A stretch of DNA of 64,000 bases, from the NCBI GenBank assembly GCA_030015575.1, contig CM057340.1:754857632-754921631 (forward strand), in the 5' to 3' direction. This document shows, piece after piece, positions 23,769-36,943 of the stretch. Both the position numbers and the translations under genes were made by a program. This DNA is from Agapanthus africanus (Eukaryota; Streptophyta; Magnoliopsida; Asparagales; Amaryllidaceae). The notes beneath the pieces are model-generated. The model made no database searches, was not told the DNA's origin, and was given only the letters and a program-made list of their open reading frames with translations. Positions within the stretch are counted from its first letter, which is position 1; each line of letters begins with the position of its first letter.

Positions 23769-23904
23769 ACCAGAAAGAAATGTCATGGTCAGGGTACAGA
23801 ATGCCAAGGATGGGATAAGGGACATAGGAAAACTATGATATCGGTATAGATAGACGAGATTCACAAATATAATAAGTCAGTTAACGGTTTCATTTTAGTA
23901 CACA

Positions 23905-23934
23905 AGAGGGCCTTCACGGGCTACCATAAAAACC
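23905..23934 (-). promoter_or_regulatory. Putative primer-binding region of the gag-only element
   Basis: Minus strand just inside the right LTR reads TTTATGGTAGCCCGTGAAGG. 17 of these 20 bases match the equivalent position in the TRIM at 52271-52290. A tRNA partner is not recognised, so this is a positional call only. Confidence 0.45.
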
Positions 23935-26900
23935 TGTCACGCCCCGCTTCCCAAAAGAAGGAGAAGGATGACGTGGTATGGTCCGCAACCTAACTGTATT
24001 GAAGTTGGTCTATTCAATACAGTTGCGTTAAACGTATGAATATTTAACATGCAGGATGTGTACCAAAACAAAAATAATAAAAGCGAAAGGCATTTTATTT
24101 CCATTAACCAAACTTTATTACATCCCAAAAAAAAAGAGTAAAATAAACTGAGTAGTTTAATTACATCAAAGGAGAAACAAAAAACCCTAAACATGTGGGC
24201 AACAACAAAAATTAAAACTAGCTAATTTTCCATCGTCCAGTCTGCATAATCTTCATAAGTCAGCTTCACACCTTGATCTTCGCTGTAATACTCATTCTTA
24301 TCTGACGGACATTCCAAAGATAGAGGAAGAAAGGGAAGGTCCGTCAGCGAGTTATACTCGGGTAGGATTGCCTCATAAGAAAGTAAAGGTATAGAAACGA
24401 ACAGGTGTATATAATAAATATGATGTACATGTGTATAAAGGTATGAGCTTATATACAAATTAGATATGTGAATATGAGTAGGTTGTTTATGTTTGGTAAA
24501 GGTTCAAGTCAAGTCAAACGGATATTCAGTCTAAGAGTTGGATCAGGTTAAACAAGGTGTGTATGGATGGAATTGACGGGTGAATATACTCGTGTCCTTG
24601 AGGTATCCCATGACTAGCTGGAAGCAATATGAGCTGGTGCTCGTGCCTGAAATGGCAATCAATGTGGTAGCGTGAACATCCCCGAAAGGTATCCCATGAC
24701 TACGATGGAGCTTTGTCTAGCGTGAATATCACTCAAGTGCACAGGTATTACCACCCTTCAGTTCCATAATAAACAACAAGTCTATGCTGGTAAAATATCC
24801 ACATCCAAGATACTGAATAACTCATGTCTCATGAAGAAAGGTAGATAAGCTAACAGGTAGGTATATCACATGATGTGGGTTTAGTGTTGAGTATCAATAG
24901 GTATTGTAAACGTTTTAGTTTGTTAAATAAGGGTCCGGATACTCACGATTATTCCGTTGTGGCCACGGAACAACAACTGGGGAAGTGAAATGTACCGTTT
25001 CACTTCCCGGGATCATGATCGAGTAGTAGGGGAATCCGAGTTCCGAATTATCCTTGTCTAATCAAACTACCCATCCCCGAGATTCAGTATAAGGGTTTTG
25101 ACGAATTAGAGTCAGTGCGTATACCTCTAGGCATGGAATTTCTACATTTTATAGTCGTCCACATTTTGGACTGTTCACCCGGAATATCAGGATCTTCATA
25201 TTTGTATAGTCGTCCACCCTTTGGACTGTTCACCCGGAATATCGAGATCTTCATATTTGTATAGTCATCCACACTTTGGACTGTTCACCCTGCCTGCAGG
25301 GATCTTCAGAAAGTATTCCATACCTAGGTCCGCGCATTCTAACCCTGACCGTATCATATTTTTGTATATGTCATGTTGTCATAAACTGGGAAATTAAAAA
25401 GTATTGATCTCGTTTAATATGGTCTTCCACAACCACTCGTTTTATTTTCTAAAGTTCGTAAAGCACTTCGTGTCATCTTAGGGAAAGCTTGTTAAAAAGA
25501 AATAATAGTGTTTAATTATCTTTTATTATTTCTTAGAAAAATCATGATATTTGGGATATTTATTATTTTGGAAAAGCATAAAATTTTACAGAAAATATCC
25601 TTTCGATAAAAGATTGTGGTGTTTATTTGAAAATCTTTTGCAAGAGGTTTTTATTTGAAAATCTAGACTGCTCCTGATATTCCAAAAGGACAAGTTATGA
25701 GGTTCTCAAATCGCCTCTTCACCGCCAATTGTGGCCAAGTAAGCACAAGTAAGGAAAGGAGGGATCCGCTCATGAATCACCGTGAGACGGGCCTTTTAAA
25801 ATTACATTTCTCACTTATCTAGCCTAGACATCACAAAATCTGGTTTAGATAAACGATCGATGCCTACAACCTTCCTTGTTCTAGATTGGTGTTATTTTAA
25901 AATTACCTTTTAAAAGATACTAAATATTCCCTTTTGAAAATATATCGTTATTTAAATTTAATATTTTCTTCTTCAAAAAGGTTGAAGGGGTTTTAAAAAA
26001 AAAATATTTGTAAGTAAAATATACGTATGCTGTATCTAAAATATTTATTTCACATATCTTTATTTCTTATAGATATTTTAAACAAATATAATATTTTAAT
26101 TAAACGAGGGTATCTTGTGGAAGTAACCTATTTCGAGATCATTTTTATAGTATGGGTATGTCAGAGGTGAAATGACAATTCATGGATTATATCAGATTAG
26201 GTGAAATGACAATTCATGGATTATATCAGATTCCAGGTATTATGGGTATGCAATATACTTCTATGTAAAGAGGAAATTTAAACACCGTTTTAAAAATATG
26301 GGTTAACATTATTATGATTGAGGGTACAAGGAATAGGTATGCACAAATATAATAAAAACTTTTTAAATAGGGTTGATGATTATAAGTTGGAACTAGGTTA
26401 TGAGAAATAAGAAGGTGACAGGAAAAAGAGAGAGAGGCGGATCCTACCTTTGTTTAGAGTTTGGACGTAGACGGTGGAAGACGTAGGCTGGTACAAAACT
26501 CTGCAAAAGCTCCGCGTCCTAATTTTTTCTCATTGATTGGGTAGAGTCGTACCGTCGGCGTCGTCGATACGAAGGCACCGGTATTTTTTTCAGAATTTTT
26601 TGAGTTCGGTGGTGTGAGAAATTTAGGTTTGAAGGTATCTATTTATAGCGTTTTCCAAACAACAGAAAAATCCAAAAAATCATAAAAATCCGCGCTGCCT
26701 CGTGATTGCGAATCATTAGTCAATGATTGCGCCCGCTACCTCTTCACCTCAGCCGTTGGATTGAGATCCATCGGCTGAGATCGCGCCGCCTTCCTTCGCC
26801 GCCATGCCACGTGTCGCGCGTGGGGAGACCACGCGTTTTGGCGTGGTCCCCACCACGTGGGCGCTGGCGGTGTGATCTGGGCCGTTGGATCTTGGATCCA

Positions 26901-27417
26901 ATGGTCCAGATCAAAGCGATTTTAAATTATTTTATTTTATTTTTATATATAAAATAATATTCTGTTTATTATTTAAAAATTGGATTTAGCTTTATAAAAT
27001 TGTTAAAAATAGTTAAAACACGGGAAAATTATGGAAAAATTTCAGAAAATATATTTTATTATTAGCTTTGGTATAAAAATAGTTTTAGGCTAAAAATAAA
27101 TAATATATTCATTCCTATGGTTTTAGTTAGTTATTGAAGTTATATAAAATCTAGTTTATCCTTTAAAACATTTTTAATTGATGATAGAAATATTTAGATT
27201 ATTTTAAGGCGTTATAAAATTTTATTAAAACGTTGTAAGCCTATAAAACAATAAATAAATTTTAGAAAAATTCCTTTAATCATATTCAAAGCTTTGAAAA
27301 TTATTAACACTACTTTAAAAATTAGTATTATATAAAAGAAACACGCAAATAATTATTTGATAGTAGAAATATAAATAAAGTATATTTTATTAGCTATTAG
27401 AAAATATGGTCGTTACA
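23935..27417 (-). repeat. Gag-only element 5' LTR
   Basis: TGTCACGCCCC to GGTCGTTACA, 3483 bases, partner of 17235-20739. Differs by scattered substitutions, three instead of four minisatellite units, and a 30-odd-base local duplication of GGTGAAATGACAATTCATGG at 26166-26230. Confidence 0.88.
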
Positions 27418-27422
27418 GTTAT
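27418..27422. repeat. Target-site duplication GTTAT, right
   Basis: Second copy of the duplication, followed by TCTAACGTGATT, which continues the interrupted host LTR. Confidence 0.9.
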
Positions 27423-29757
27423 TCTAACGTGATTATTTGTACTTTGATACAGAAGGTATTCATGAATACGAGAGGAGTCCATCTTACCCCGTGTACTATG
27501 ATAACACGTAGTACAAAACCCCGTCATAACCCACGGGACAACGGCACGAGAATTCATGTAGGTATCTTTTAAGTGACTTCTCATACCACGATATGCGTTC
27601 CGTACCAATCTACCCCTTTATCCCCGCGTAATGTATTGTATAAGTTATATTTACAAGTCTTGCCAAAACCATCGATACAAAATGTTCAAGTATTCATATT
27701 CAGGATGTAGTCAAGTATTCAAATAATTAAGTCAAGTTATAACCATGGTTCGGTCAAGTCAGGTCAAGTATATATGTTTGATATTGATGTTTGAATTCAA
27801 GTATTCATGTTCATGATCAAGTATTCATATTTGATTCTGGATTCAGGTTTGAATGAGACTCAGACCGAGTCGAACTCTTATAAACAGATTTAGCTCTTGA
27901 GTTAGGTTTGGGAGTTATTGGTAACTGCTGCACATGGGCGGCAGAATTTGTGTCTTTTTCCAAGACAATTACCATTGATAATTCCGTTAAGTTGTCTACC
28001 TTAAATAGGAAAGTACTCACTTTATCCGGCTCTGTGGGGCTCAAATGAATTGATCCCGCTTAAACCTATATTTACTAAAATCCTTAAAATATTATTTTTA
28101 TATAACTTGAGAGAGTTTTATGAAAAATATATCAATATAGATTAAAAATAAAACCTTTAGGGTGATTAGTATTATTTAGGGTTTTCATGAGCATGGATTT
28201 TAAGTATTGCGGTATTTTAATGATAAATACTTAGCATTTGAAAGTTCATGGTATTTTATTTAAAAACTTGCCTTTTTGGTATCTTGATGGTATTTTATTG
28301 ACATTTGTTAATCTTTTCATTTTTAGAAAAATATATATTTATTATGTTTTGAAAATAAGGATTTATAATTTTATATAATTTTAATTTTAAAAAAAATAAT
28401 TTTATTTTATCTAAAAAAAATTGTATTTCTTAAAAACCGTATTTAAATCATTTCGAGATCGAATGTTCCGTGAGGATGTCTACATCTCGTTCTACTAGCC
28501 CAAGGATGTGCGATAATCCGCACCATCTATTAGCGGGTCCTCTAAAGAGAGTTGTACATGCGTAATCGCAAAGGATAAGAAATACCGCTTTAAAAGAAAT
28601 CCGATTTTTAAAGTAGGTGGTATTTTATTGTAAAGTTTTCTTCGTAACAAATATTCATACAATGAGTATCGTGCTATGAAACCAAGTGTGCGTTTGGGGT
28701 AGGTCGTTACCCCGTGAAGTTTTCTTAAGCTATTGTTAAGCAATTACTAAAAGAGGTGTTTATAAAGTTCAAACTAGTTTAATGAAAGAGTTCTACTATT
28801 GTTGTTTCATATGAGAATTTTGATGAAATTTATTCTAAATATTAGGGTTTAAAGTTATAGGTGATGTAGTAAAATTAGATTGACTAAATTGTAAAGGAAA
28901 AGGGAGTTATATGTTTTAGAAAAGAAAATGTCGGTATTAACTCCACTTTTATCTATATAAAATTTGAATGAAATTTCAATAGAAAGAAAGAGAATTTAAA
29001 GGGGCTTACGGTTTAGAAAAAGAGTGGTTGAAGAAGAGTGGATGAGCTTCGTGGCGTCGTGGAAGCTCCGCAATAGGCTTCGGTCTTTACTGGAACCAAC
29101 TTGCTTGCTAACTCCTCTTTACTTCACTTGCACTATGAACGTTTTAGAAAGTTTTGCCTTGAATTTTCAGAATGGTGCTGAGCCAAGCTAGGGGGTGGTA
29201 TTTATAGTGGAGAATTAGGATTTGGGAATTAAAACTGTGAATTAAAAGTATAAAAATTGTGATAAATTGTGAATTGAAAGGTTTCTGTTTGATTGCAGCG
29301 AAATCAAACAGTGCAGAGGAGTTAAGGGTAGGTGAAGAGACAAGTGTGCAGAGCATGGGCTTCAATGGGCTCCATCCGACCGTCGGTGCCGGCCTAAATC
29401 TCCTTTCCGCCGATCGATCTAGGGCTTTGGGTCTCTAGATTCGGGCCACGTGGATTATTCAGAGTTTAGTCCATTTTCCACATGTTTGATTTTTCTGAAC
29501 TTTTCATTTCCACGTGTATTGCACGTGAAATCTTTTGGGGTTCCAAAAAGTTAAAAAAATTCAGAAAAAATAATTTTGTCTGATGGTATTCGAAAACAGG
29601 AGCTACGTCACAGCAGTGCAAGGGCTTTACCAGTGAGCTACAAGTTGTTTTTTGCTATTATTTAACAAAGGTAACTTATAACTCAAGCTTAGGCTGTAAA
29701 ACTCATTTCTTGTATATTAACAGTAAAATTTCCGTACAAGATTTTAGAGTCGTTACA
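27423..29757 (-). repeat. Tekay-like 3' LTR, right piece (split)
   Basis: Continues the LTR from 17234 after the nested insertion and ends GAGTCGTTACA at 29757, followed by a polypurine tract complement (TTCTACCCTCC). Together the pieces make an LTR of about 2.8 kb. Small open frames on the minus strand here have no recognisable domain. Confidence 0.72.
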
Positions 29758-29847
29758 TTCTACCCTCCTTATAAAAATTTCTTCTTCGAAATTTATATTT
29801 ACATATGGACTAATTTTCAAAAAGGTAAGGGTATCTTGCACGCATGT
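29758..29847 (-). pseudogene. Tekay-like pol, extreme 3' end and polypurine tract
   Basis: Minus strand: the pol C-terminus (MRARYPYLFEN then stop near 29810) followed by a short untranslated stretch and the polypurine tract complementing CTACCCTCCTTATAAA. The rest of this coding end is displaced to 43843 by the compound insertion at 29848. The motif matches the usual end of chromovirus pol (WEREDxMRxRYPHLF). Confidence 0.75.
29843..29847. repeat. Target-site duplication CATGT, left
   Basis: CATGT precedes TGTCATGCCCC; an identical CATGT follows the terminal GTTGTTACA at 43838-43842. Everything from 29848 to 43837 therefore behaves as one insertion. Confidence 0.9.
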
Positions 29848-32800
29848 TGTCATGCCCCGCTTCTCAGAGTACGCTAAGATAGGCATGTGACAGAGCCAAC
29901 CATGCTACCTGTGGATAGGAAATATCCCTCCACAGTCACATTACGGCTGTAGAGATATCAAGAACAATAATAAACAACTATCTAATACATGTCCATGAGA
30001 CAGAATAACGAGTCAAGAATAAAATAATGCGGAAGCTAAAAGATCCAATACAATAATAAACTGGAATGTACGTCCCATAATGCGGGCTCATATCAGGATT
30101 AAAAATACTGAAAGGAAACTAAACTAAACTAATAACAGGTCCTCACTGCTCGGCCTGTTCACTGAAATGCTCCTGCTCGGCCTGCAGCAAAGGTAAAGGA
30201 TCTGGGCCATGCAAAACCCAGATGTCAGTGCATCATAATATCAAGCAATAATAAAATCAAGGAGTAGCAAGGCATGCAGGTACTAGTATGAACGGTGAAA
30301 CAGGTATAACAGTAACATACATAAGGACAGTGAAGGGAAAAGGCACAGGTGGCGTGCAGTGAGTAATCTAAACTGGTCTACTGGGTTAACTACTCTCAAG
30401 TCTTTGAAATCAATTTGATGAATCGTCGATGTAACTTAATAGTATCCCGTGCGTGCCCGGGACCACGGTAAAGACTCTCGGGCTGAATCCGAGACGTACC
30501 GCTAGGCAGTAAAAGGTAGTATGTAAAGACGAATGATGTCAGCAGTATCATTCCGGGGCTGGCCTAGCCCGTAAGACTGATCAGTAAAGGCATCGAACTA
30601 TCGAGTTACAAGTCAATTTCATCATTGATTTCCCCATACCCCCAAGTTATGTGTTCAAGTCAGGTATTGATAAATCTGGAGCTAATGCCAATACAGGATC
30701 AAGCAGGTACAGGTTTGTCTAAATAGACAACAGGAAATGTCCGTAGGGACAACAGGTCAAGGTTGTCGGCATTAGTAACAAGATCGGTATCAAGTCAGGC
30801 TGGGATATATCAGGTCATGTCAGGTAGTGTACATGGAATCAAATCATGTCAAGTAGTGGTGTATGTATCAAGTCGTGTTAAGTAGTAGTGTATCAGGTCA
30901 TGTCAGGTAGTGCACAAGTATCAAGTGAGTGCTCATAATCAAACTGTAATAAGTATGGGTACACAAAAACAAGTATGGGGTACTAATATAACAATAAAAT
31001 GGAATAATGTGATATGGTATGCAAATAGATATAAATTCAAAGATATGGATGCACAATTATTGATTAGGGTTAAATTTATAGTTCCAATACTAATTAGGAT
31101 GCACTTTATTAAACATGTGGTGTTAATATTACAGTGTTATGTATTAATGTGATATATGGATGCGGTTATATATATTTTAAATGAGATGGATGCAAACGGT
31201 TATCCGAAAAACAGTAAAGCTGTAAAATGATAATGTAGGATGTACAACTAAGCAATATGTGATGTAAATATTGATATGGATGCAGTATATTGTAATCTAG
31301 TATATAACAAGATAGGTTTTCATGACCTAGATCTGAAATAATATGAATGGATGCAAACGGAACATCGAAAAGTTATAAAACTAAACATGGGGTACATGAT
31401 TTTAAATACAGATATGATATTTATTTAAATAGGTATATAATGAGTTATATAGCATGTAGCAAGATTAATTTGCCTAGACGGATCAAGAAACGGATGTGTA
31501 CGGTACGTCCGATGTCGGCAAAATGTCGCGACGCACGCACGGCACACGGAACGGGTCCAAATAACACACGAGGGTGATCACGCAGTCCAGGCACGGTCGC
31601 TGGGTCGTCTGGATCGTCACGGCTCCAGCGAACTACAAAAAGACAGAGATCAAGAATCAAGAAGGAAAAGAAAAGAAAAGAAAAGAAAAGAAAGAGAAAA
31701 AAAGGAAGAGGGAGGAAGGGATTGCTCACTGTGGTCATGTACAGAGGCGAAGACAGAGAGGGTGAGAGTGTCAACGGCGATGAACGGAGCTCCGGCGAAG
31801 AGGGTTTGATGTTAGGGTTTCGGTTAGGGTTTGGGTTTTGTTTGCTGGGGTTTGGGTGCAGGGTGTTGCTAGGTTGTACGAGGAAGAACAGAGAAGATAG
31901 GGAGAAAAAGGAGATAGTGATGATGGTGGTGTGAGGCTAGGGTTGTCGGCGACGAGGTGGTGTTGGGTTTTGGTTTCTTGGTGTGTGTAGGGGTGTGTGC
32001 AAGGATCTCAGGAGAATGAGGGAGGTGAGGAGGAGTTGGCGAGGGAGAGGATGAAGTTGGTAAGGAGGAGGAGAGGAAGCGGGGATTTTAGGGTTAGGGT
32101 TTGAGAATTGTTGATGGGTTAAAAAGATGGGGCTCAGGGTTTTAAAGTGAAGAAGAAGGAAAAATATAAAACTGTGAAGGGAGGTGACCACACTCGCAGG
32201 CGGTGACGAGATCTTCTACAGAAATCGCGAGAGGAGAGAGAGAGAGTGAGAGGAGAGAGAGGAGGAGGAGAAAGAAATTTGTATGCATGTGGAAGAGCGA
32301 GAGAGAGAAAGATTACGAGAGGGAGAGAGAAGGGAAGAGAGAAAAAGAAAGAGGAGAGAGGTGAGGGCTCGATGGTGGGACCAGAGGGAGAGAAAGAGAG
32401 AGATCTGGGTAATTAGGATTAATTGATAAAATATTTTTTTGTTAATTTGTTAAAGGTTTAAGATTTTAATTGAAAAGATTTTGAAGTTATTTAAATTTTT
32501 ACTCGGTTGATTTTAAAAAAATAAAGATATTAGATTAAATAAATTTGAATTTTGGCGGTATACAAAAAAGTCCAAAACACGCCCAGGTCGGGTCTAAAAA
32601 TTCAGATTTAAAATATGAAAAATATATGCGACATTCAAAATTCAAAATGAATGCTCAGGTAACAAAAATGCGTACCCCCAAGAACGGATGCACGTACGTG
32701 CGCGTAGCCATCCAAACACGTATGTTTCACTGAACGGGACGAGAACAAGATACGCGGATGCTACCACGGGGTTAGGGGTATCATGCAGGCCATGTTATGA

Positions 32801-33076
32801 AATTTTAAATTATTTTACGTGACTTAGAATGTTATCTGGTAAAAGATGCAATGTCAGATAAAATGCCAGTATGCACTAAACATGAAAATGCACAGTCTAC
32901 GTAACAAGTCAGGGTAATTTATAAATATGAATCAAACAGGCTCAAGTAAGCGGCCCGGGTCGAATGCAAAGTAAAATGTAAAATACCATTCTCACCCAAA
33001 ACACGGTAAATCAAGAAATACCACAATAAGAAAAATACGAGAACTGGAATTGGTATAAATGAACTAGGTTGTTATA
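29848..33076 (-). repeat. Chromovirus compound, LTR a
   Basis: TGTCATGCCCCGCTTCTC to GTTGTTATA, about 3.23 kb. Its inner end is TATA instead of the expected TACA. Contains GGTTAGGGTTTCGGTTAGGG near 31815 (plant telo-box on the minus strand), an AAAAG run near 31665 and an AG-rich tract at 32220-32400. Confidence 0.85.
32217..32402. repeat. AG-rich simple sequence in LTR a
   Basis: Purine tract of GAGA runs with GGA and AAAG interruptions. Matching tracts are at 39335-39525 and 42975-43165 in the other two LTRs, with different lengths. Confidence 0.85.
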
Positions 33077-33089
33077 TTATACCCAACTA

Positions 33090-36000
33090 CAAAAAGAATA
33101 TCGTTCTCGAAATTCCAAGAACAAGAAAGGATAAACAATCAAGAAACTGCAAGAATAGATGTGGAAACTTCTGCCAGATTTCATCTTCTCATTCCCAAGT
33201 TGATTCTCCATGCGAGCGATTTCCCCAAGAAACAAGTACGAGAGGGATAACCTTGTTCTTAAGAACCTTTTCTCTTCAATCCACAATCGACATCGGTCGT
33301 TCCTCAAAGGTTAAATCTTCCCTTACAATCAGCTCCGAATGATCCAGCACGTGTGTTTCATCTCGAACATATTTACGGAGTTGAGATATATGAAACACGT
33401 CATGAACATTAGCCAAAGATTGCGGTAAAGCCAATCGATACGCCACTTCTCCAACACGCTCCAAAATTTCGAAAGGACCAACGAATCGAGGACTAAGCTT
33501 TTCTCGACTCCAAAACGAATCACTCCTCTAGTCGGTGATATCTTAAAGAATACCAGATCACCAACAGCGAACTCTACGGGTCTTCTCGATATATCGGCCC
33601 AACTCTTCTGCCGATCTTGTGCCGCCTTCATATGATTCCGGATAGTATTAACTTTCTCCACTGTTTGCACGATCAAATCTGGTCCCAACAATTTTCGTTC
33701 TCCAACATCGTCCCAACAAACAGGTGAACGACACTTGTGACCATACAATACTTCGAATGGAGCCATCTGAATAGTCGCCTGAAAACTGTTATTGTAAGAA
33801 AACTCCACCAAGTGTAGATGATCCTACCATGAATCCTTAAAGTCTAACATGCAAGCTCTCAACATGTCTTCAAGAGTTTGGATCGTTCTCTCCGACTGGC
33901 CATCTGTTTGAGGATGATAAGCTATGCTAAACTTCAATCGAGTCCCCAAACTTTCCTGTAAGCTCTTCCAGAAGTGTGATAAGAAACGGGTGTCACGGTC
34001 GGACACGATGCTCACCGGTATTCCATGCAATCTTACAATCTCCTGGATGTACCGTTCTGCTAACGTTTACATTGACTAACTAACTCGAAATGGTATGAAA
34101 TGAGCTGCCTTGGTCAATCGATCAACAATCACCCAAACAGCATGGTTTCCCTTTGGACTCCGCGGTAAAGCCGTCACGAAATCCATGGTTATATGTTCCC
34201 ACTTCCATTGAAGAATCGGAAGTGGTTGCAATAAACCAGCAACCCTTTGATATTCAGCCTTAACTTGCTGACACACCAAGCACTTCGCTACAAAGTGGGC
34301 AATCTCCCGTTTCATGCCTTCCCACCAGAAATGCTGTCGTAGATCTCGGTACATCTTCGTGCCTCCTGGATGTACGGAATATGCGGAACTATGCGCCTCC
34401 TTCATAACTTCTTCGTGAATATCTCCCTTTGGCACACACAAACGACTACCATATCGCAACGAACCATCTTCCTGGATCAACGAGTCCGTTCGAAATCCAG
34501 CTTCAACTTGTTCTTGAAACTTCTTAAATCTTGGGTCCTGCAATTGCGCTGCTTTAATATTCTCGATCAACGACGATTGTACGTGCAGCTGCATCAACTG
34601 TCCCAAAGAATGTGGTAGCATAATCTCCAAATCGAATCTTCGAAAGTCTTCAATAAGCTCCTTTTGCGCAGTCAACATCTGAATTGCTGGCAACCGACTA
34701 AGCGCTTTCGGCACAAAATTAACTTTCCCCGGATGGTACTTAAGATCAAGATCGTAATCAGCCATCAGCTCCAACCATCTACGCTGCCTCATATTAAGCT
34801 CCTTCTGTGTGAACACATACTTCAGGCTTTTGTGATCGGTGAATACTTCGACCTTTTCGCCCAATAAGTAGTGCCTCCAAATCTTCAAAGCGAAAATCAC
34901 AGCTGCTAACTCCAAATCATGAGTTGGGTAATTCTTCTCATGGGTCTTCAACAGTCTCGATGTGTAAGCTATAACCTTCCCATGCTGCATCAAAACACAT
35001 CACAATCCTTTCCCAGATGCGTCGCTGTGAATCACCAATCCTCCGGAACTTTCTGGCACGGTTAAAATAGGAGTAGTTATCAATCTCTGCTTCAATACCT
35101 CAAAAGCTGACGCACATTTATCCGTCCATACGAACGGTACTTCCTTACGCGTAAGCTTGGTCAGAGGCTCAGCCAAACGAGCAAAATTCTCCACGAACCT
35201 TCTGTAATTCCCGGCAAGTCCAAGAAAGCTTCTGATCTCTGCAACGTTCTTCGGAATCGACCAATCTCGAACTGCTGCAATCTTTTCGGGATCAACGGCG
35301 ATTCCATCTCCGGACACGACATGCCCCAAAAACTTCACTTCTTCAAGCCAAAATTCGCACTTGCTCATCTTTGGATACAATCTTTCTTGCCTCAATATCT
35401 GCAGTGCGATCTTCAAGTGTTCTGCATGCTCTTCAATACTCTTTGAGTAGACCAGAATATCATCAATGAACACCACTATAAACTGGTCCAAGAATGGTGA
35501 AAAGATTCGGTTCATCAAGTCCATAAATATCGGCGGTGCATTCGTTACTCCGAAGGGCATCACTAAATACTCGTAATGTCCATACCGAGTTCGTAACGCC
35601 GTCTTGCAAATATCTTCTGATTTGACTCGGACCTGATGATATTCGGATCACAAATCCAGCTTTGAGAATACCCTCGCGCCATTAAGTTGCTCGAATAATT
35701 CGCCGATGCGAGGGATCGGGTACTTGTTCTTAATAGTCACCCGGTTTAATTCTCGATAATCGATGCACATCCTCCTTGTGACATCTTTCTTCTTGACTAG
35801 AAGAACTGGAGCTCCCCAAGGTGAATTACTGCTGCGAATCCAACCCTTCTCAAGTAATTCGGTAACCTGCTTCTTGACTTCTTCCAACTCTACTGGTGTC
35901 ATTGGATAGTACGCCTTTGAGATTGGCGCTGCACCAGGAACAAGATCGATCGCGAACTCCACATCTCATTTCGGCGGTAAACCTGAGATGTCCTCGAACA

Positions 36001-36601
36001 CGTCCATGAAATCTCGAACTACAGCTGGCGCTTCTTCCTTATCAACTTCCATCGACGAAAGAACGTTATTTGTCGGCCTAGTTCTAAACTCGACTGGCCC
36101 GACAGAACTGCTTCCACTAGTAAAGATAAACTCTGGATGTCCAGGAATCTGGAAAATCACTTTCTTTACTCTACAATCAATGTGAGCATGGAAAGTGCCG
36201 AGGAAATCCATTCCCAAGACAACTTCATAACTGTCGATCTCAATCACCAAGAAATCTGCAAATAATTCCCGTCCGCAAAAAACAACTGAACAATCCTTGC
36301 ATTCTCCACTAGCTATAATCTTCCCATTCACAGTGTGTATGTCCCAACAACAAGATAAGGTCGTGCAAGAAATCGAGTGTGCAGCAATAAACTTGGATGA
36401 TATAAAACAATGGGATGCACCAGAATCGAATAATGTTAATGTGGGAAAATCATGAACAAATAGGATACCGGAAACAACATCTCCTGAAGCCAAACACTGA
36501 AGAAGATAAGCACGGTAAACAGGATTGAAGCTAACGATAAAACATGAACTGGTAAGCAATGAAACCGAGAGAAGCAAGGTAATATCATGACCATAAATCA
36601 A
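33090..36601 (-). pseudogene. Chromovirus pol: protease, RT, RNase H, integrase (broken)
   Basis: One minus-strand frame from about 36601 reads: retropepsin (LFDSGASHCFIS; VVLGMDFLGTFHAHIDC), RT ([49 protein letters not shown]), RNase H ([25 protein letters not shown]), integrase zinc finger (H-H-C-C, ending [10 protein letters not shown]), and the D,D,E core ([41 protein letters not shown]). A C-terminal chromodomain-like tail ends STWE..EDEIWQKFPHLF. Stops: one after LPPK near 35966, one near 35648, one in RNase H near 34996 (a G-to-T change not shared with the second copy), two near 34070, two in the tail. A frameshift lies near 33510. No gag precedes it: only about 340 bases separate the primer site from protease. 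Confidence 0.88.
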
Positions 36602-36924
36602 GGTAAGGAATCAAGACTAGGACTCCAAGTTACTTAAATAGAGTACCGCATTATAACCATGCCACGGTACATAGTTACAATCACATAACTCCACTCAAGT
36701 CGCCCAAATCCAAGAGATAAACAATAGGGAACCAAAAGTCTCAAGTCGAGATGCAAAGAGGTTTGCATATCGTCAAGGTAAGGATCAAGAGGAAGTTAAG
36801 ATTCAAGAATGGGAAGATGGTAAAGTGGCAGGACATGTTCCTAATCACGAGTATTTTGATTCATGTATTGGGTCCAATACCCAACTACAAAAGAATCAAA
36901 CCCGATTAACCTAGATCCTATAAT
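36602..36924 (-). other. Short leader where gag should be
   Basis: No Gag or zinc knuckle in any frame. At 36875-36895 the minus strand carries TTTTGTAGTTGGGTAT, the same motif that precedes the LTR at 33080-33095, suggesting gag was lost by a jump or recombination at this short repeat. Confidence 0.55.
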
Positions 36925-36934
36925 TCTGATACCA
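36925..36934 (-). promoter_or_regulatory. Primer-binding site, initiator Met tRNA
   Basis: The minus strand reads TGGTATCAGA nine bases inside LTR b, matching the start of the canonical TGGTATCAGAGC site; the last bases have diverged. Confidence 0.8.
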
Positions 36935-36943
36935 AACAAACTC

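Larger units (their letters stand above)
17235..27417 (-). mobile_element. Gag-only LTR retrotransposon (TR-GAG / LARD type), 10.2 kb
   Basis: Complete element: LTRs 17235-20739 and 23935-27417 (about 3.5 kb each), 3.2 kb internal region, GTTAT target duplication. The polypurine tract lies beside the left LTR and a putative primer site beside the right LTR, so it reads on the minus strand. The internal region encodes a Ty3/gypsy Gag (23093-21831) with two zinc knuckles and an acidic ORF upstream, but no protease, RT, RNase H or integrase. Large plant elements with Gag only (TR-GAG) are known and depend on pol from elsewhere. Confidence 0.85.

Noticed and set aside
31574..31934. Lys/Glu-rich and Gly-rich plus-strand ORFs in the chromovirus LTRs
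   Set aside because: They follow AAAAG and GA simple repeats and lie on the strand opposite to the element's transcription.
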